A stretch of DNA of 64,000 nucleotides from Limnohabitans sp. Rim47 (GCF_001517545.1 NZ_FBYA01000002.1:218960-282959); one strand, 5' to 3'; positions 16,317-25,620 are shown, numbered from the stretch's first letter. The notes: a model not told the origin generated them from the letters alone. Translations and numbers: made by a program.

Positions 16317-17801
16317 TCAAGATGCCAACACATCGTCGCGTGTGGGCAAACTCAACAAGAATACCGTACCTTGGCCTGGCTCGCTCTCGAAGCTCAAATG
16401 ACCGCCATGAGACGCCACAATCGACTGGCTAAGCCACAAACCCACGCCCATCCCTTTTGATTTGGATGTTTTGAACAGGGCAAATACGTCCTGTTTTTGA
16501 GCGTCATCGATGCCGCAACCGTTGTCTGCAATGCGCAAATCGATCCAGTCAGGGCGAACCTGCCCGGAAATTGAAATGCGGGAGGGCTGCACCGACTTTT
16601 CGACCAGTGCATCGATGGCGTTGTTCAGCAAATTGAGCACCACTTGCTGCAACTGGGTGGCGTCCCCTGTCAACAGCAAAGGCTCGTTCAAATTGAGGTC
16701 GATTTCGATGTCACACCGCTTGGCATGGGTGCGTGCGATGTTGACCACGTTTTGCACCTTTTGGGCCAGGTCAATTCGGGCATATTCACCCTTGCCGGTG
16801 GCAAACATGCTGCGCAAGGTGCGAATGATGGCGGCGGCTTGGCGTGTGTCTTCCCGGATAAGGTCGGCCAATTTGTGGGCTTCGGCCAGTGCGGCTTGCG
16901 GGTCACGGTTGCGCTGAAGGTGTGACTCAATCAGCTCGGTCTTGAGCACGATGGTGGTCAGGGGTTGGTTCAGCTCATGGGCGATGCTGGCCACCAACGC
17001 CCCCATGCCCGCACTTTTGTTAGACAGTGTCAGCTGTCGGATGATTTCTTCGCGTTCACTGAGAAGCACCGACAAATCTTCTGAGTGTTGCAGCAACAAA
17101 GCCGAGCGTTCCTGCTCACGCGCCAGGCCCTGCTCAGCCTGAATCTGACCTTTGTGAATCTGGTCCACAAATATTTGCATGAAGCCCACACTGAGCATGG
17201 TGACGGCGACAAACTGGCCCCCAAACACCACCGCTTGGTCCCAGGACATGTCGTACAAATCCACAGCACCCCAACCGCCCAATAATGCCAAGGTCTTGAT
17301 GCCCAGACTACCCACCAGCAACCACCCGGCCAACTGCACGGCCCTGGAGCCAAAAGGGTCGTGCGTGACGCCAATGCGCCGTCCTGACACCACATATTCC
17401 AGGCAATTGAGGGTGTAAAACCCGTAAAAAAGAAGAATCACGCCGGCCTCGGAGCCACCCGAAAAGTAAAAGCCGTACGTGGCCAGCAGGTACACCCCGT
17501 AGAACGAACCCATGCCCCATAGCCAGCGGCGGTCGGCAGGTCCATCCAGAGAACGCAATGCGGCCTGCCTCCCGAAATTGCCCAAGGCCATGAACAACAC
17601 GCCCCAAAAGACCACCGCATCGGTGGGCAAGAGGCCCCGGCAACCCAACACCCAAACCCCCAGCGCACTGAAGATGCCCGAGACACTCCACAACGTGACC
17701 AGCCCACTGCGGTAGCGCGCCATGCCATACCAGATGGCCGCGTGCAGCACCAGGTAAAGAAAAGCATCCATCCAGAAAATGGTTTGCACGTCAATGTTCA
17801 A
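16317..17801 (-). CDS. Membrane-bound sensor histidine kinase
   Basis: A 494-residue kinase with about six N-terminal membrane helices (roughly residues 5-200), a coiled segment (QAEQGLAREQERSALLLQHS), a dimerisation/phosphoacceptor box (HELNQPLTTIVLKTE), the N-box VVLNLLNNAIDAL, and G-boxes DNGCGID and GMGVGLWLS. All key catalytic motifs look intact. No PAS domain is evident. The best start is the TTG at 17801, which has a GGGGGGA ribosome site and leads into MNIDVQTIFWMDAF-like sequence. The frame itself reaches 17957, inside fdsA. No response regulator lies in the window. It is 76 bp downstream of fdsA, so it may sense something linked to formate oxidation. Confidence 0.85.
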   Translation of the reverse strand: MNIDVQTIFWMDAFLYLVLHAAIWYGMARYRSGLVTLWSVSGIFSALGVWVLGCRGLLPTDAVVFWGVLFMALGNFGRQAALRSLDGPADRRWLWGMGSFYGVYLLATYGFYFSGGSEAGVILLFYGFYTLNCLEYVVSGRRIGVTHDPFGSRAVQLAGWLLVGSLGIKTLALLGGWGAVDLYDMSWDQAVVFGGQFVAVTMLSVGFMQIFVDQIHKGQIQAEQGLAREQERSALLLQHSEDLSVLLSEREEIIRQLTLSNKSAGMGALVASIAHELNQPLTTIVLKTELIESHLQRNRDPQAALAEAHKLADLIREDTRQAAAIIRTLRSMFATGKGEYARIDLAQKVQNVVNIARTHAKRCDIEIDLNLNEPLLLTGDATQLQQVVLNLLNNAIDALVEKSVQPSRISISGQVRPDWIDLRIADNGCGIDDAQKQDVFALFKTSKSKGMGVGLWLSQSIVASHGGHLSFESEPGQGTVFLLSLPTRDDVLAS

Positions 17802-17877
17802 GCGAAATCCCCCCCGGTGGTCTGGATGAAGCCCATGTGCTGCAAGGCATGCAGCACAAGAGGTGGGCAGCGCCGGA

Positions 17878-20664
17878 TTATGAGGGCTGGAGCGCCGAGA
17901 CCCGCACCGCGCAGTATTTGAACTCCGGGATCTTGCCAAACGGATCAAGTGCCGCATTGGTCAGCTCGTTGGCTGCCGCCTCGACATAGGCAAACGGAAT
18001 GAACACCGCGCCCAGCGGCGTGCCGTCATCGCAGCGAACTTGCAGCTCAACTTCGCCCCGGCGTGACGCAATGCGCACGCGTTGCCCGGCTTGCAGGCCG
18101 AGTCGGGCTAAGTCGGCGCTGCACATCGACGCGGTGGCCGCAGGTTCGAGCGCATCGAGCACCGTGGCCCGGCGCGTCATGCTGCCGGTGTGCCAGTGCT
18201 CCAGCTGCCGCCCGGTAATGAGCACCATGGGGTAGTCGGCATCGGGCTGCTCGTTGGCCGGGATCACCTCGACGGGCACCAGCCAAACACGGCCATCTTG
18301 GGTAGGGAAATGGTCATGGAAGACGATGGGTTGACCGGGATCGTCAGCACTCACACAGGGGTAAGTGACCGAGCCCGCGTTCAGCCGCGCCCAGTCAATG
18401 CCGCCAATCGCCGGGGCCATGGCCTGACGCATTTCGTCATACACCGCTGCCACGCCATCGTGTTCGCCAGCGTAAGGCCAGCAGAGGCCCATGCGTTCGG
18501 CGATCTGCTGAATGATCCACAAATCGGGCTTAGCGTCGCCTGGCGGCAGCACCGCCTGACGGCCCATTTGCACCGTACGGTCGGTGTTGCTGACGGTGCC
18601 GGTTTTTTCGGGCCAAGCGCTGGCGGGCAGCACCACATCGGCCAGCCAGGCGGTTTCGGTCAAAAAGATGTCTTGAACCACAAGATGCTGCAAGCTCGCC
18701 AGCGCATGGCGGGCGTGGTTCAGGTCGGGGTCGCTCATGGCCGGGTTCTCGCCCATGATGTACATGCCGCGCACCTTGTGCGGGTCGCTCTCAGGTGCAA
18801 GCGCCTTGTGCATGATTTCGACCACCGTGTAGCCGGGCTGGTCGTCCAGTGTTGTGTTCCAAAATTTCTCGAACCAGTCGTGCGCCGACTTGTCATTCAC
18901 GCGCTGGTAGTTGGGGTACATCATCGGGATCAAACCCGCGTCGCTCGCACCCTGCACGTTGTTCTGACCACGCAGTGGGTGCAGGCCCGTGCCGGGGCGA
19001 CCAATCTGACCGGTGATGCTTGCCAGCGCGATCAGACAGCGCACGTTGTCGGTGCCGTGCACATGCTGGCTCACGCCCATGCCCCACAAGATCATGGCGG
19101 CTTTGGCAGTGGCATAGGCCCTCGCCACTTCGCGGATCGTCTCGGCCGGGATGCCGCAAACCAGGCTCATGGCCTCGGGCGTGAAGCCCTGCACATGGGC
19201 CTTGAGTTCGGCCACGTTGTCAGCACGTTGGCTCAAAAACTTTTCATCGCACAGGTTTTCGGTGACGATGACGTGCAGCATGGCGTTGAGCAAGGCCACA
19301 TCGGTGTCGGCCTTGAACTGCAGCGTGCGCCAAGTGTGGCGACCGATGTCGGTGATGCGCGGGTCGGCCAGCACAATGCGGGTGCCGCGCTGGGCGGCGT
19401 TCTTCATCCAGGTGGCTGCCACCGGGTGGTTGGCCGTCGGGTTGGAGCCGATCACGATGATGAGGTCTGAATGCTCGACATCGCGCACGGGGTTGCTGAC
19501 CGCACCCGAGCCCACGCCTTCAAGCAGTGCCGCCACGCTGGAGGCGTGGCACAGGCGAGTGCAGTGGTCCACGTTGTTGCTGCCAAAGCCGGTGCGCACC
19601 AACTTCTGGAACAAGTAGGCCTCTTCGTTGCTGCCCTTGGCCGAGCCGAAACCGGCGAGCGATTTGGGGCCATGTTGCTGGCGCAAAGCATTGAGCGGCT
19701 GCGTTGCAAGTTCGAGCGCTTCTTGCCAAGTCGCTTCGCGGAAGACCTCGCGCCAATCGGTGTGGCCGTCAATCAGATTCAGGTCCTTGGCCACGCCGCT
19801 TTTTCGGATCAGCGGCTTCGTGATGCGGTCAGGGCTGTGGATGTAGTCCATGCCGAAGCGGCCCTTGACACACAAACGCCCTTCGTTGGCCGGGCCTTCG
19901 CGGCCTTTGACGCTGACGATCTTTTCGTTTTTGACTTGGAAGCTGACGAGACAGCCCACGCCGCAAAACGGGCAGACCGAGTCCACCTCGCGGTCCACCT
20001 TTTGCGGACCCATTTGGCTCTTGGGCATGAGCGCGCCCGTCGGGCAGGCCTGCACGCATTCGCCACAGCCTACACAAGAGCTGCCGCCCATCGGGTCGGC
20101 CAGGTCAAACACCACCTGCGTGTGCGCACCCCGGAAGGCCAGACCGATCACGTCGTTGACCTGCAGGTCACGGCAAGCGCGTTCGCAGCGGTTGCACTGA
20201 ATGCAGGCATCCAAGTTGACGGCCATGGCGGGATGGGACAGGTCGGCGGGGACGGCCTCACGGCGCAATTCAGCGAGTGCGGGGCGCACCTGCACGCCGT
20301 GGTGCTCGGCCCACTGACTCAGCTCACCATGCGGGGCTTCGGCACGGTCATCGAGCCATTTGTAGCCTTGCTCAGGCAGATCGGCCAGCAACATCTCAAG
20401 CACCATTTTTTGGCTTTTGACGGCACGTTCGCTGTCAGTGCGCACCTGCATGCCGGGTGTGGCACTGCGGCAGCAGCTGGGCGCGAGGGTGCGCTCACCG
20501 GCGACCTCGACCACACAGGCGCGGCAGTTGCCGTCGGGCACCAAGCCCTCCTTGTGGCACAAATGCGGAATGGACAGCCCCAAGTCTTTGGCGATGTTGA
20601 AAATGCTTTTGCCAACGGGTGCCTCGACGGCTTGGCCATTGAGCGTGAATTGAACGGTGCTCAT
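17878..20664 (-). CDS. fdsA: NAD-dependent formate dehydrogenase alpha subunit FdsA
   Basis: Catalytic subunit of the soluble NAD+-reducing formate dehydrogenase; 928 residues (C. necator FdsA is about 960). An N-terminal NuoG-like part carries a [2Fe-2S] cluster (Cys36/47/50/64) and [4Fe-4S] clusters (Cys154/157/160/164 and Cys197/200/203/207). The FdhF-like part has its own cluster (Cys231/234/238/265), Lys267, and Mo ligand Cys372 in TRLCHASSV, so it is selenium-free. The start at 20664 overlaps the fdsB stop as ATGA. Cytosolic, with no Tat signal. Confidence 0.94.
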   Translation of the reverse strand: MSTVQFTLNGQAVEAPVGKSIFNIAKDLGLSIPHLCHKEGLVPDGNCRACVVEVAGERTLAPSCCRSATPGMQVRTDSERAVKSQKMVLEMLLADLPEQGYKWLDDRAEAPHGELSQWAEHHGVQVRPALAELRREAVPADLSHPAMAVNLDACIQCNRCERACRDLQVNDVIGLAFRGAHTQVVFDLADPMGGSSCVGCGECVQACPTGALMPKSQMGPQKVDREVDSVCPFCGVGCLVSFQVKNEKIVSVKGREGPANEGRLCVKGRFGMDYIHSPDRITKPLIRKSGVAKDLNLIDGHTDWREVFREATWQEALELATQPLNALRQQHGPKSLAGFGSAKGSNEEAYLFQKLVRTGFGSNNVDHCTRLCHASSVAALLEGVGSGAVSNPVRDVEHSDLIIVIGSNPTANHPVAATWMKNAAQRGTRIVLADPRITDIGRHTWRTLQFKADTDVALLNAMLHVIVTENLCDEKFLSQRADNVAELKAHVQGFTPEAMSLVCGIPAETIREVARAYATAKAAMILWGMGVSQHVHGTDNVRCLIALASITGQIGRPGTGLHPLRGQNNVQGASDAGLIPMMYPNYQRVNDKSAHDWFEKFWNTTLDDQPGYTVVEIMHKALAPESDPHKVRGMYIMGENPAMSDPDLNHARHALASLQHLVVQDIFLTETAWLADVVLPASAWPEKTGTVSNTDRTVQMGRQAVLPPGDAKPDLWIIQQIAERMGLCWPYAGEHDGVAAVYDEMRQAMAPAIGGIDWARLNAGSVTYPCVSADDPGQPIVFHDHFPTQDGRVWLVPVEVIPANEQPDADYPMVLITGRQLEHWHTGSMTRRATVLDALEPAATASMCSADLARLGLQAGQRVRIASRRGEVELQVRCDDGTPLGAVFIPFAYVEAAANELTNAALDPFGKIPEFKYCAVRVSALQPS

Positions 20665-22385
20665 GCGCGGCCCCCCACTTCGTGCGGAAAATAATCCAGC
20701 ACACATCGGATCGGGTTGGGTGCGGCTTGGCCCAAGCCACAAATGGAGGCATCGCCCATGACCTGCGCCAAGTCTTGCAGCGTGTCAGCATCCCACAACC
20801 GGGCGGCCATGAGTTGCGCCGCTTTGTCGGTGCCCACGCGGCAGGGGGTGCACTGGCCACAGCTTTCGTGGGCAAAGAACTTCATCACATTCAAAGCCGC
20901 TTCGCGGGCACTGTCGTCCTGGCCCAGCACCATCACAGCGGCCGAGCCGATGAAGCAGCCATGCGGTTGCAGGGTGTCGAAGTCAAGCGGCACATCGGCC
21001 AGGCGGGCAGGCAAAATGCCGCCACTGGCCCCTCCGGGCAAATAGGCATACAGCGTTTGCCCCTCGGCCATGCCGCCGCAGTATTCGTCCACCAGTTCGC
21101 GCAGCGTGATGCCCGCAGGTGCGAGCTTGACACCCGGCTGGCTCACACGCCCGCTCACGCTGAAGCGGCGCAGGCCTTGGCGACCATGACGCCCATGTGC
21201 GGCAAAGCTGGCAGCACCCTGCTCAAGCAGCTCGCGAATCCAGTAAAGCGTCTCAAAGTTGTGCTCCAGCGTCGGTCGGCCAAACAGGCCCACCTCGGCG
21301 ATGTAAGGCGGGCGCAGCCGTGGCTCGCCGCGCTTGCCCTCAATGCTTTCGATCATGGCGGATTCTTCGCCGCAGATGTAAGCCCCCGCACCCCGGCGCA
21401 ACTCGATGCGCGGCAAGGCGCAAGGCGGGTTCAGTTTCAACGCGGCCAATTCTTCGGTCAGCAACACGCGCGCTTCGTGGTACTCGTCACGCAGGTAGAT
21501 GTAGACCGCTTCACAGCCCACCACGCTGGCAGCTATCAGCACGCCCTCCAAAAAACGATGCGGGTCGGCCTCTAGACAGGTGCGGTCCTTGAAGGTGCCG
21601 GGCTCGCCTTCGTCGATGTTCACGGCCATCAGGCGCGGGCCTGGCTGGCTGCGCACGATGCGCCATTTGCGCCCAGCCGGAAAACCCGCGCCGCCCAAAC
21701 CGCGCAGGCCCGAGGACTCCAGGCATTCGATGACCGATTCGTGGTGTTTCAAATCCGCCGCCACCTGCAAAGCCAACTGGTAACCACCCGCCCGTTGGTA
21801 AGCGTCGAAGCGAATGGCCTCTGGCAAGGGATTCGGTGCTGTCTGCTGTGCGGTCACACGCTGGGTCACCGCCGCCACCGTGGCTTGCGCCACAGCCTGC
21901 TGGCCCACTTGCACGGCCGGTGCCTGCTCGCAACGGCCCAGGCAAGGCACCGGCACCACCTTCACATTCAGCAACTCGTTTTGCAATTGGCGCAGCAAGG
22001 CGTTACTGCCTGCCAGGGTGCAGCTCAGGCTGTCGCACACGCGCACAGTGATGCTCGGGGCGACTTCGTTGTCTTTCAGGATGTCGAAGTGGTGGTAGAA
22101 AGAAGCGACTTCGAACACCTCGACCACGGGCAAACGCATCTCGGTGGCCAGTGCCACGATGTGGCGTTCGAACAGGCCATGAAAATGGTCGTTGAGCACA
22201 TGCAAGTGCTCGATCAGCAAATCGCGGCGATGGCCGTTTAAGGGCGGCAAACCGATCAGGCCCTGCACCTCGGCGCGGGCCTCGGGCGTGGACTGACGGC
22301 CTTTGAGTTGCGACCGGGGCTTGCGCAATTGGTCACGCAGCGCATTCAGTCCGATACGGGTTTCAGAAATGGAATCGGTCTGCAT
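20661..22385 (-). CDS. fdsB: Fused FdsG-FdsB (NuoE-NuoF-like) formate dehydrogenase subunit
   Basis: A diaphorase subunit of 574 residues that passes electrons to NAD+. Residues about 40-165 are a NuoE/FdsG thioredoxin-fold [2Fe-2S] domain (Cys117/122/148/152). Residues about 190-574 are NuoF/FdsB: FMN-binding GLGGAGFPAGRKW near 229-241, GAGAYICGEE near 332-341, and [4Fe-4S] ligands Cys509/512/515/549. In C. necator these are two separate genes (fdsG and fdsB); here they are one frame with a linker near 165-190. No fdsD-like small gene is visible. First gene of the fds operon, 122 bp after boxA. Confidence 0.92.
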   Translation of the reverse strand: MQTDSISETRIGLNALRDQLRKPRSQLKGRQSTPEARAEVQGLIGLPPLNGHRRDLLIEHLHVLNDHFHGLFERHIVALATEMRLPVVEVFEVASFYHHFDILKDNEVAPSITVRVCDSLSCTLAGSNALLRQLQNELLNVKVVPVPCLGRCEQAPAVQVGQQAVAQATVAAVTQRVTAQQTAPNPLPEAIRFDAYQRAGGYQLALQVAADLKHHESVIECLESSGLRGLGGAGFPAGRKWRIVRSQPGPRLMAVNIDEGEPGTFKDRTCLEADPHRFLEGVLIAASVVGCEAVYIYLRDEYHEARVLLTEELAALKLNPPCALPRIELRRGAGAYICGEESAMIESIEGKRGEPRLRPPYIAEVGLFGRPTLEHNFETLYWIRELLEQGAASFAAHGRHGRQGLRRFSVSGRVSQPGVKLAPAGITLRELVDEYCGGMAEGQTLYAYLPGGASGGILPARLADVPLDFDTLQPHGCFIGSAAVMVLGQDDSAREAALNVMKFFAHESCGQCTPCRVGTDKAAQLMAARLWDADTLQDLAQVMGDASICGLGQAAPNPIRCVLDYFPHEVGGRA

Positions 22386-22412
22386 GCGAAATTGTCACAT
22401 CCGTTTGAGAAA

Positions 22413-22429
22413 TTCATGGCGGCCATGAA
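22413..22429. promoter_or_regulatory. Palindrome upstream of the fds operon
   Basis: TTCATGG (22413-22419) and CCATGAA (22423-22429) are perfect inverted arms around CGG, 28 bp before the fdsB start codon, in the 122-bp gap after boxA. The position fits an operator. No regulator gene is adjacent, so the binding protein is unknown. Confidence 0.4.
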
Positions 22430-22507
22430 CAAGCGCTGATAAAGACTGGCCCCTGGCATACCCGCAGATCGAGACCTTCAGGTGCTTCATGAGGCGATGC
22501 GCTTAGA

Positions 22508-23800
22508 TCAGTAAGTCTCAAGGTGCAGGCGGCCCTCTTTTTTGAGCGTGCCTCCGATGGCGTCCCAGTCAAGACCCGCGTTTTGTGCGATGTCGCGCAA
22601 GGCCATGACCACGCCCTCTTCCATGCTTTTAAGGCCACACACGTAAAAACAGGTGTTGCCGTCTTTGAGCAAAGCCGCCACATCGGCAGCACGGTCGCGC
22701 AGGGCATCCTGCACGTAACGCTTGGTCTTGCCCTCTTCGCGCGAGAAGGCGAATTCGGTGTCAATAAAATCTTTGGGCAGGTTGTTGAGCGGGCCAAAGT
22801 AAGGCAACTCGGCAGGTGTTCGAGCACCAAAGAAAAGCATCAACTTGCCACCCTCGAACTTGCCGCTGGCACGCAGGCGGCGACGCCATTCGGTCATGGC
22901 CCGCATGGGGGCTGACCCCGTGCCGGTGCAGATCATGACGATGTTGCTCTTGGGGTGGTTGGGCATGAGGAAGCTCGCGCCAAACGGCCCGATCACCTGG
23001 ACCTTGTCACCCACATTCAAATCGCACATGTAGTTGGAGCCGACACCGCGCACGGGTTGGCCGTCGTGGTCTTCGAGCACGCGCTTGATGGTCAGCGACA
23101 GGTTGTTGTGACCCGGACGCTCGCCATTGCGGGGGCTGGCAATTGAGTATTGCCGAGCGTGGTGTGGCTTGCCTTTGGCATCTTCGCCGGGTGGCAGGAT
23201 GCCGATCGACTGGCCTTCGAGCACGGGGAAAGGCAGGTTGCCAAAATCCAGCACGATGTGGTGGGTGTCGTATTCCTTGCCCACTTCGGTCACGCGCAGG
23301 TTGCCGGTCACGGTGGCAGTGATGGTTTTCTCTGCGGCTTTGGGGCCATACAGGTTGGTGTAAGCGTGGGCAGCCGACCACGGGGGAATGGTCGCACCAA
23401 ATTGGGCCGAGTTGAAAGCCGAAGCGGTGGCGGTACTCACAACAGATGCGGCCGAGGCGGCATCGGCAGAACTGTCTTGCGTTGTCGCAGCGTCACCGGA
23501 TTCACCACCGGCAGCCGCCAGCTCTGCATCATTGAGCTCGGCAGGCAGTTCATCCCACTTGAGTTGTTCTTCGATGCTGTAGGCCTTGGCCTTGGGCATC
23601 ATGCGCCAGTTGTCAATCGAGCCTGTGGGGCATGGGGAGATGCAGTCCATGCACGAGTTGCAGATGTCGGCCTTAACCACGTAGTTGAGCGAGTCATGGG
23701 TGATGGCCCCGACCGGGCAGATCGCCTCGCAGGTGTTGCAGCGGATGCAGATCTCGGGGTCGATGACGTGCTGTTTGATCAGGGTCGATTCAGTGCTCAT
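22508..23800 (-). CDS. boxA: Benzoyl-CoA 2,3-epoxidase reductase component BoxA
   Basis: Flavo-iron-sulfur reductase that moves NADPH electrons to the diiron epoxidase BoxB. The 430-residue protein has two N-terminal [4Fe-4S] clusters (Cys18/21/24/28 and Cys47/50/53/57), an Ala/Ser-rich linker near 90-130, an FNR-type FAD domain (ARQYSIASPRNGE), and an NADP domain (CTGTGSAPMRAM) ending in CGLKSMEEGV and the aromatic C-terminus LETY. It is the distal gene of the boxC-boxB-boxA transcript, separated from boxB by 392 bp that contain two long hairpins. Confidence 0.93.
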   Translation of the reverse strand: MSTESTLIKQHVIDPEICIRCNTCEAICPVGAITHDSLNYVVKADICNSCMDCISPCPTGSIDNWRMMPKAKAYSIEEQLKWDELPAELNDAELAAAGGESGDAATTQDSSADAASAASVVSTATASAFNSAQFGATIPPWSAAHAYTNLYGPKAAEKTITATVTGNLRVTEVGKEYDTHHIVLDFGNLPFPVLEGQSIGILPPGEDAKGKPHHARQYSIASPRNGERPGHNNLSLTIKRVLEDHDGQPVRGVGSNYMCDLNVGDKVQVIGPFGASFLMPNHPKSNIVMICTGTGSAPMRAMTEWRRRLRASGKFEGGKLMLFFGARTPAELPYFGPLNNLPKDFIDTEFAFSREEGKTKRYVQDALRDRAADVAALLKDGNTCFYVCGLKSMEEGVVMALRDIAQNAGLDWDAIGGTLKKEGRLHLETY

Positions 23801-23942
23801 GTCTTGGCTTTCTTGTTGTGTCTTCGACTTTTGTTTTTGGTTTGCTCAGGTCCGCAACGCCATGGCTGGGGGCCATAGCGTCGCTCAGTGCCTACTCAAG
23901 CGCATGGAGTCTACCGGCACCCTTATGCACAGTGCACACCAT

Positions 23943-24020
23943 GCCATTGAAAGGGCAAGGGGTGGGTGACGATTTTCGGTACCCCGTCATGAGGAACCCG
24001 CCCCTTGCCCTTTCAATGGC
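23943..24020. repeat. Long hairpin 1 between boxB and boxA
   Basis: A 25-bp arm (23943-23967, starting GCCATTGAAAGGG) is mirrored at 23996-24020 with one exception that would still form a G-U pair in one RNA strand. The 28-base loop (23968-23995) contains TTTTCGGTACCCCGT and ATGAGGA. It shares its loop and much of its stem with hairpin 2. The rest of the 392-bp region 23801-24192 shows no gene. Confidence 0.9.
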
Positions 24021-24066
24021 TGCCTTCCATCAAGGCAACACATTCAAATCACAAAGCAAACCCCAT

Positions 24067-24144
24067 GCAGTTGACAGAGGAAGGGGCGGGTGAAAATTTT
24101 TCGGTACCCCGTATGAGAAACCCGCCTCTTCCTCTGTCAACTGC
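24067..24144. repeat. Long hairpin 2 between boxB and boxA
   Basis: A 25-bp arm (24067-24091, starting GCAGTTGACAGAGG) is mirrored at 24120-24144, again with one G-U-compatible exception. The loop is also 28 bases (24092-24119), with TTTTTCGGTACCCCGT and ATGAGAA. Stem bases that differ from hairpin 1 change in both arms together, so pairing is kept. It begins 46 bp after hairpin 1 ends. Confidence 0.9.
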
Positions 24145-24192
24145 TGCCCCCGCAACCAAGCAGGAGCAGCAGTCGATCAAAAGCTCAACGCA

Positions 24193-25620
24193 TCAGTTGA
24201 AACGGACGTAATCAAAGTCCACGGGCTGACGGTTGATGCCCATGACGGGTGGCGCGATCCAGTTGGCAAACTTGCCTGGCTCAACGACACGGCCCATCAG
24301 GCTGGCCACGTAAGCGCGGTCTTCGTTGGTAGGCAACCACTCACCCACCTGCGCCATCCACTGCTCATCGGTCACCACACGGCCATCGGGCGTGATCTTG
24401 GAGCCGGACAAAGAGCCGATGTTGCGGTGGAAAGCCTTGTGTGGCGCGGTCAATGTGAAAGGAATGCCTGCCTTGGAGATCACACGGTTCCAGCGCTCGA
24501 TGCCGCCTTTGGAATCGGTGATGTAGTCGTCGCGCAGCACTTCGTTCAAAGCGTTGAGCATCGGCACTTCTTTTTCGATCAATTTGCCGTCTTCGACCGA
24601 CAGGATCTTGTAGCTGTTGCCCTTCAGGACGTGGTCATCACCCCGCTTGCCTTCTTCGTAGCGGCCTTTCAAGCCAGAGCTGTAGAAGGTGGCGGCATTA
24701 GACGACTCGTCGGCACCGAACAGGTCGATGGTCACCGAAAAGTGGAAGTTGATGTAACGCTGGATGGTCGGCAGATCGATCACACCGGCAGCGCGCAGCT
24801 TGGCCACGTCGTCGGTTTTGAGCTGATTCATCACGTCGACTGTGCGCTGGATGGTGCGGCTCACGCCGGACTCGCCCACAAACATGTGGTGCGCTTCTTC
24901 GGTCAACATGAACTTGGTGGTGCGGGCCAATGGGTCGAATGCCGACTCGGCCAATGCGCACAACTGGAACTTGCCGTCACGGTCAGTGAAGTAAGTGAAC
25001 ATGAAGAACGACAACCAGTCAGGCGTCTTCTCGTTGAAGGCTTGCAAGATGCGTGGGTTGTCATCGTTGCCGCTGTTGCGTTGCAACAAGGCATCGGCTT
25101 CTTCGCGGCCATCTTTGCCGAAGTATTTGTGCAGCAGATAGACCATGGCCCACAGGTGACGGCCTTCTTCGACGTTGATCTGGAACAGGTTGCGCAAGTC
25201 GTACATGCTGGGCGCGGTCAGGCCCAAGTGGCGTTGCTGCTCAACAGACGCTGGCTCGGTGTCGCCCTGGGTCACGATGATGCGGCGCAGGTTGGCGCGG
25301 TGTTCGCCAGGCACGTCTTGCCAGGCTTTTTCACCGATATTGTCGCCAAAATGGATCTTGCGGTCTTGTTCACCGGGGTTCAGAAAAACGCCCCAACGGT
25401 AATCGCGCATCTTGACGTGACCGAACTGGGCCCAGCCTTGCGGGTCCACGCTCACGGCGGTGCGCAGGTACACGTCCATGTCGGTGGAGCCTTCGGGGCC
25501 CATGTCGTCCCACCAGTTGATGAAGTTGGGCTGCCACTGCTCGAGGGCACGCTGCAAGGTACGGTCTTCCGACAGATTGACGTTGTTGGGAATTTTTTCG
25601 CTGTAGTTGATACCGGACAT
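24193..25620 (-). CDS. boxB: Benzoyl-CoA 2,3-epoxidase oxygenase component BoxB
   Basis: Diiron monooxygenase that converts benzoyl-CoA with O2 to 2,3-epoxy-2,3-dihydrobenzoyl-CoA. The 475-residue protein has both ferritin-like E-x-x-H iron ligand pairs: Glu152/His155 in NVEEGRHLWAM and Glu242/His245 in LTEEAHHMF, in register with the known Azoarcus enzyme plus two residues. It works with BoxA (electrons) and BoxC (ring opening). Start ATG at 25620, downstream of boxC by 88 bp. Cytosolic. Confidence 0.95.
   Translation of the reverse strand: MSGINYSEKIPNNVNLSEDRTLQRALEQWQPNFINWWDDMGPEGSTDMDVYLRTAVSVDPQGWAQFGHVKMRDYRWGVFLNPGEQDRKIHFGDNIGEKAWQDVPGEHRANLRRIIVTQGDTEPASVEQQRHLGLTAPSMYDLRNLFQINVEEGRHLWAMVYLLHKYFGKDGREEADALLQRNSGNDDNPRILQAFNEKTPDWLSFFMFTYFTDRDGKFQLCALAESAFDPLARTTKFMLTEEAHHMFVGESGVSRTIQRTVDVMNQLKTDDVAKLRAAGVIDLPTIQRYINFHFSVTIDLFGADESSNAATFYSSGLKGRYEEGKRGDDHVLKGNSYKILSVEDGKLIEKEVPMLNALNEVLRDDYITDSKGGIERWNRVISKAGIPFTLTAPHKAFHRNIGSLSGSKITPDGRVVTDEQWMAQVGEWLPTNEDRAYVASLMGRVVEPGKFANWIAPPVMGINRQPVDFDYVRFN

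Noticed and set aside
23943..24144. Ordinary rho-independent terminators between boxB and boxA
   Set aside because: The stems are 25 bp with 28-base loops and are not followed by T-runs on either strand, and boxA would be cut off from its promoter.
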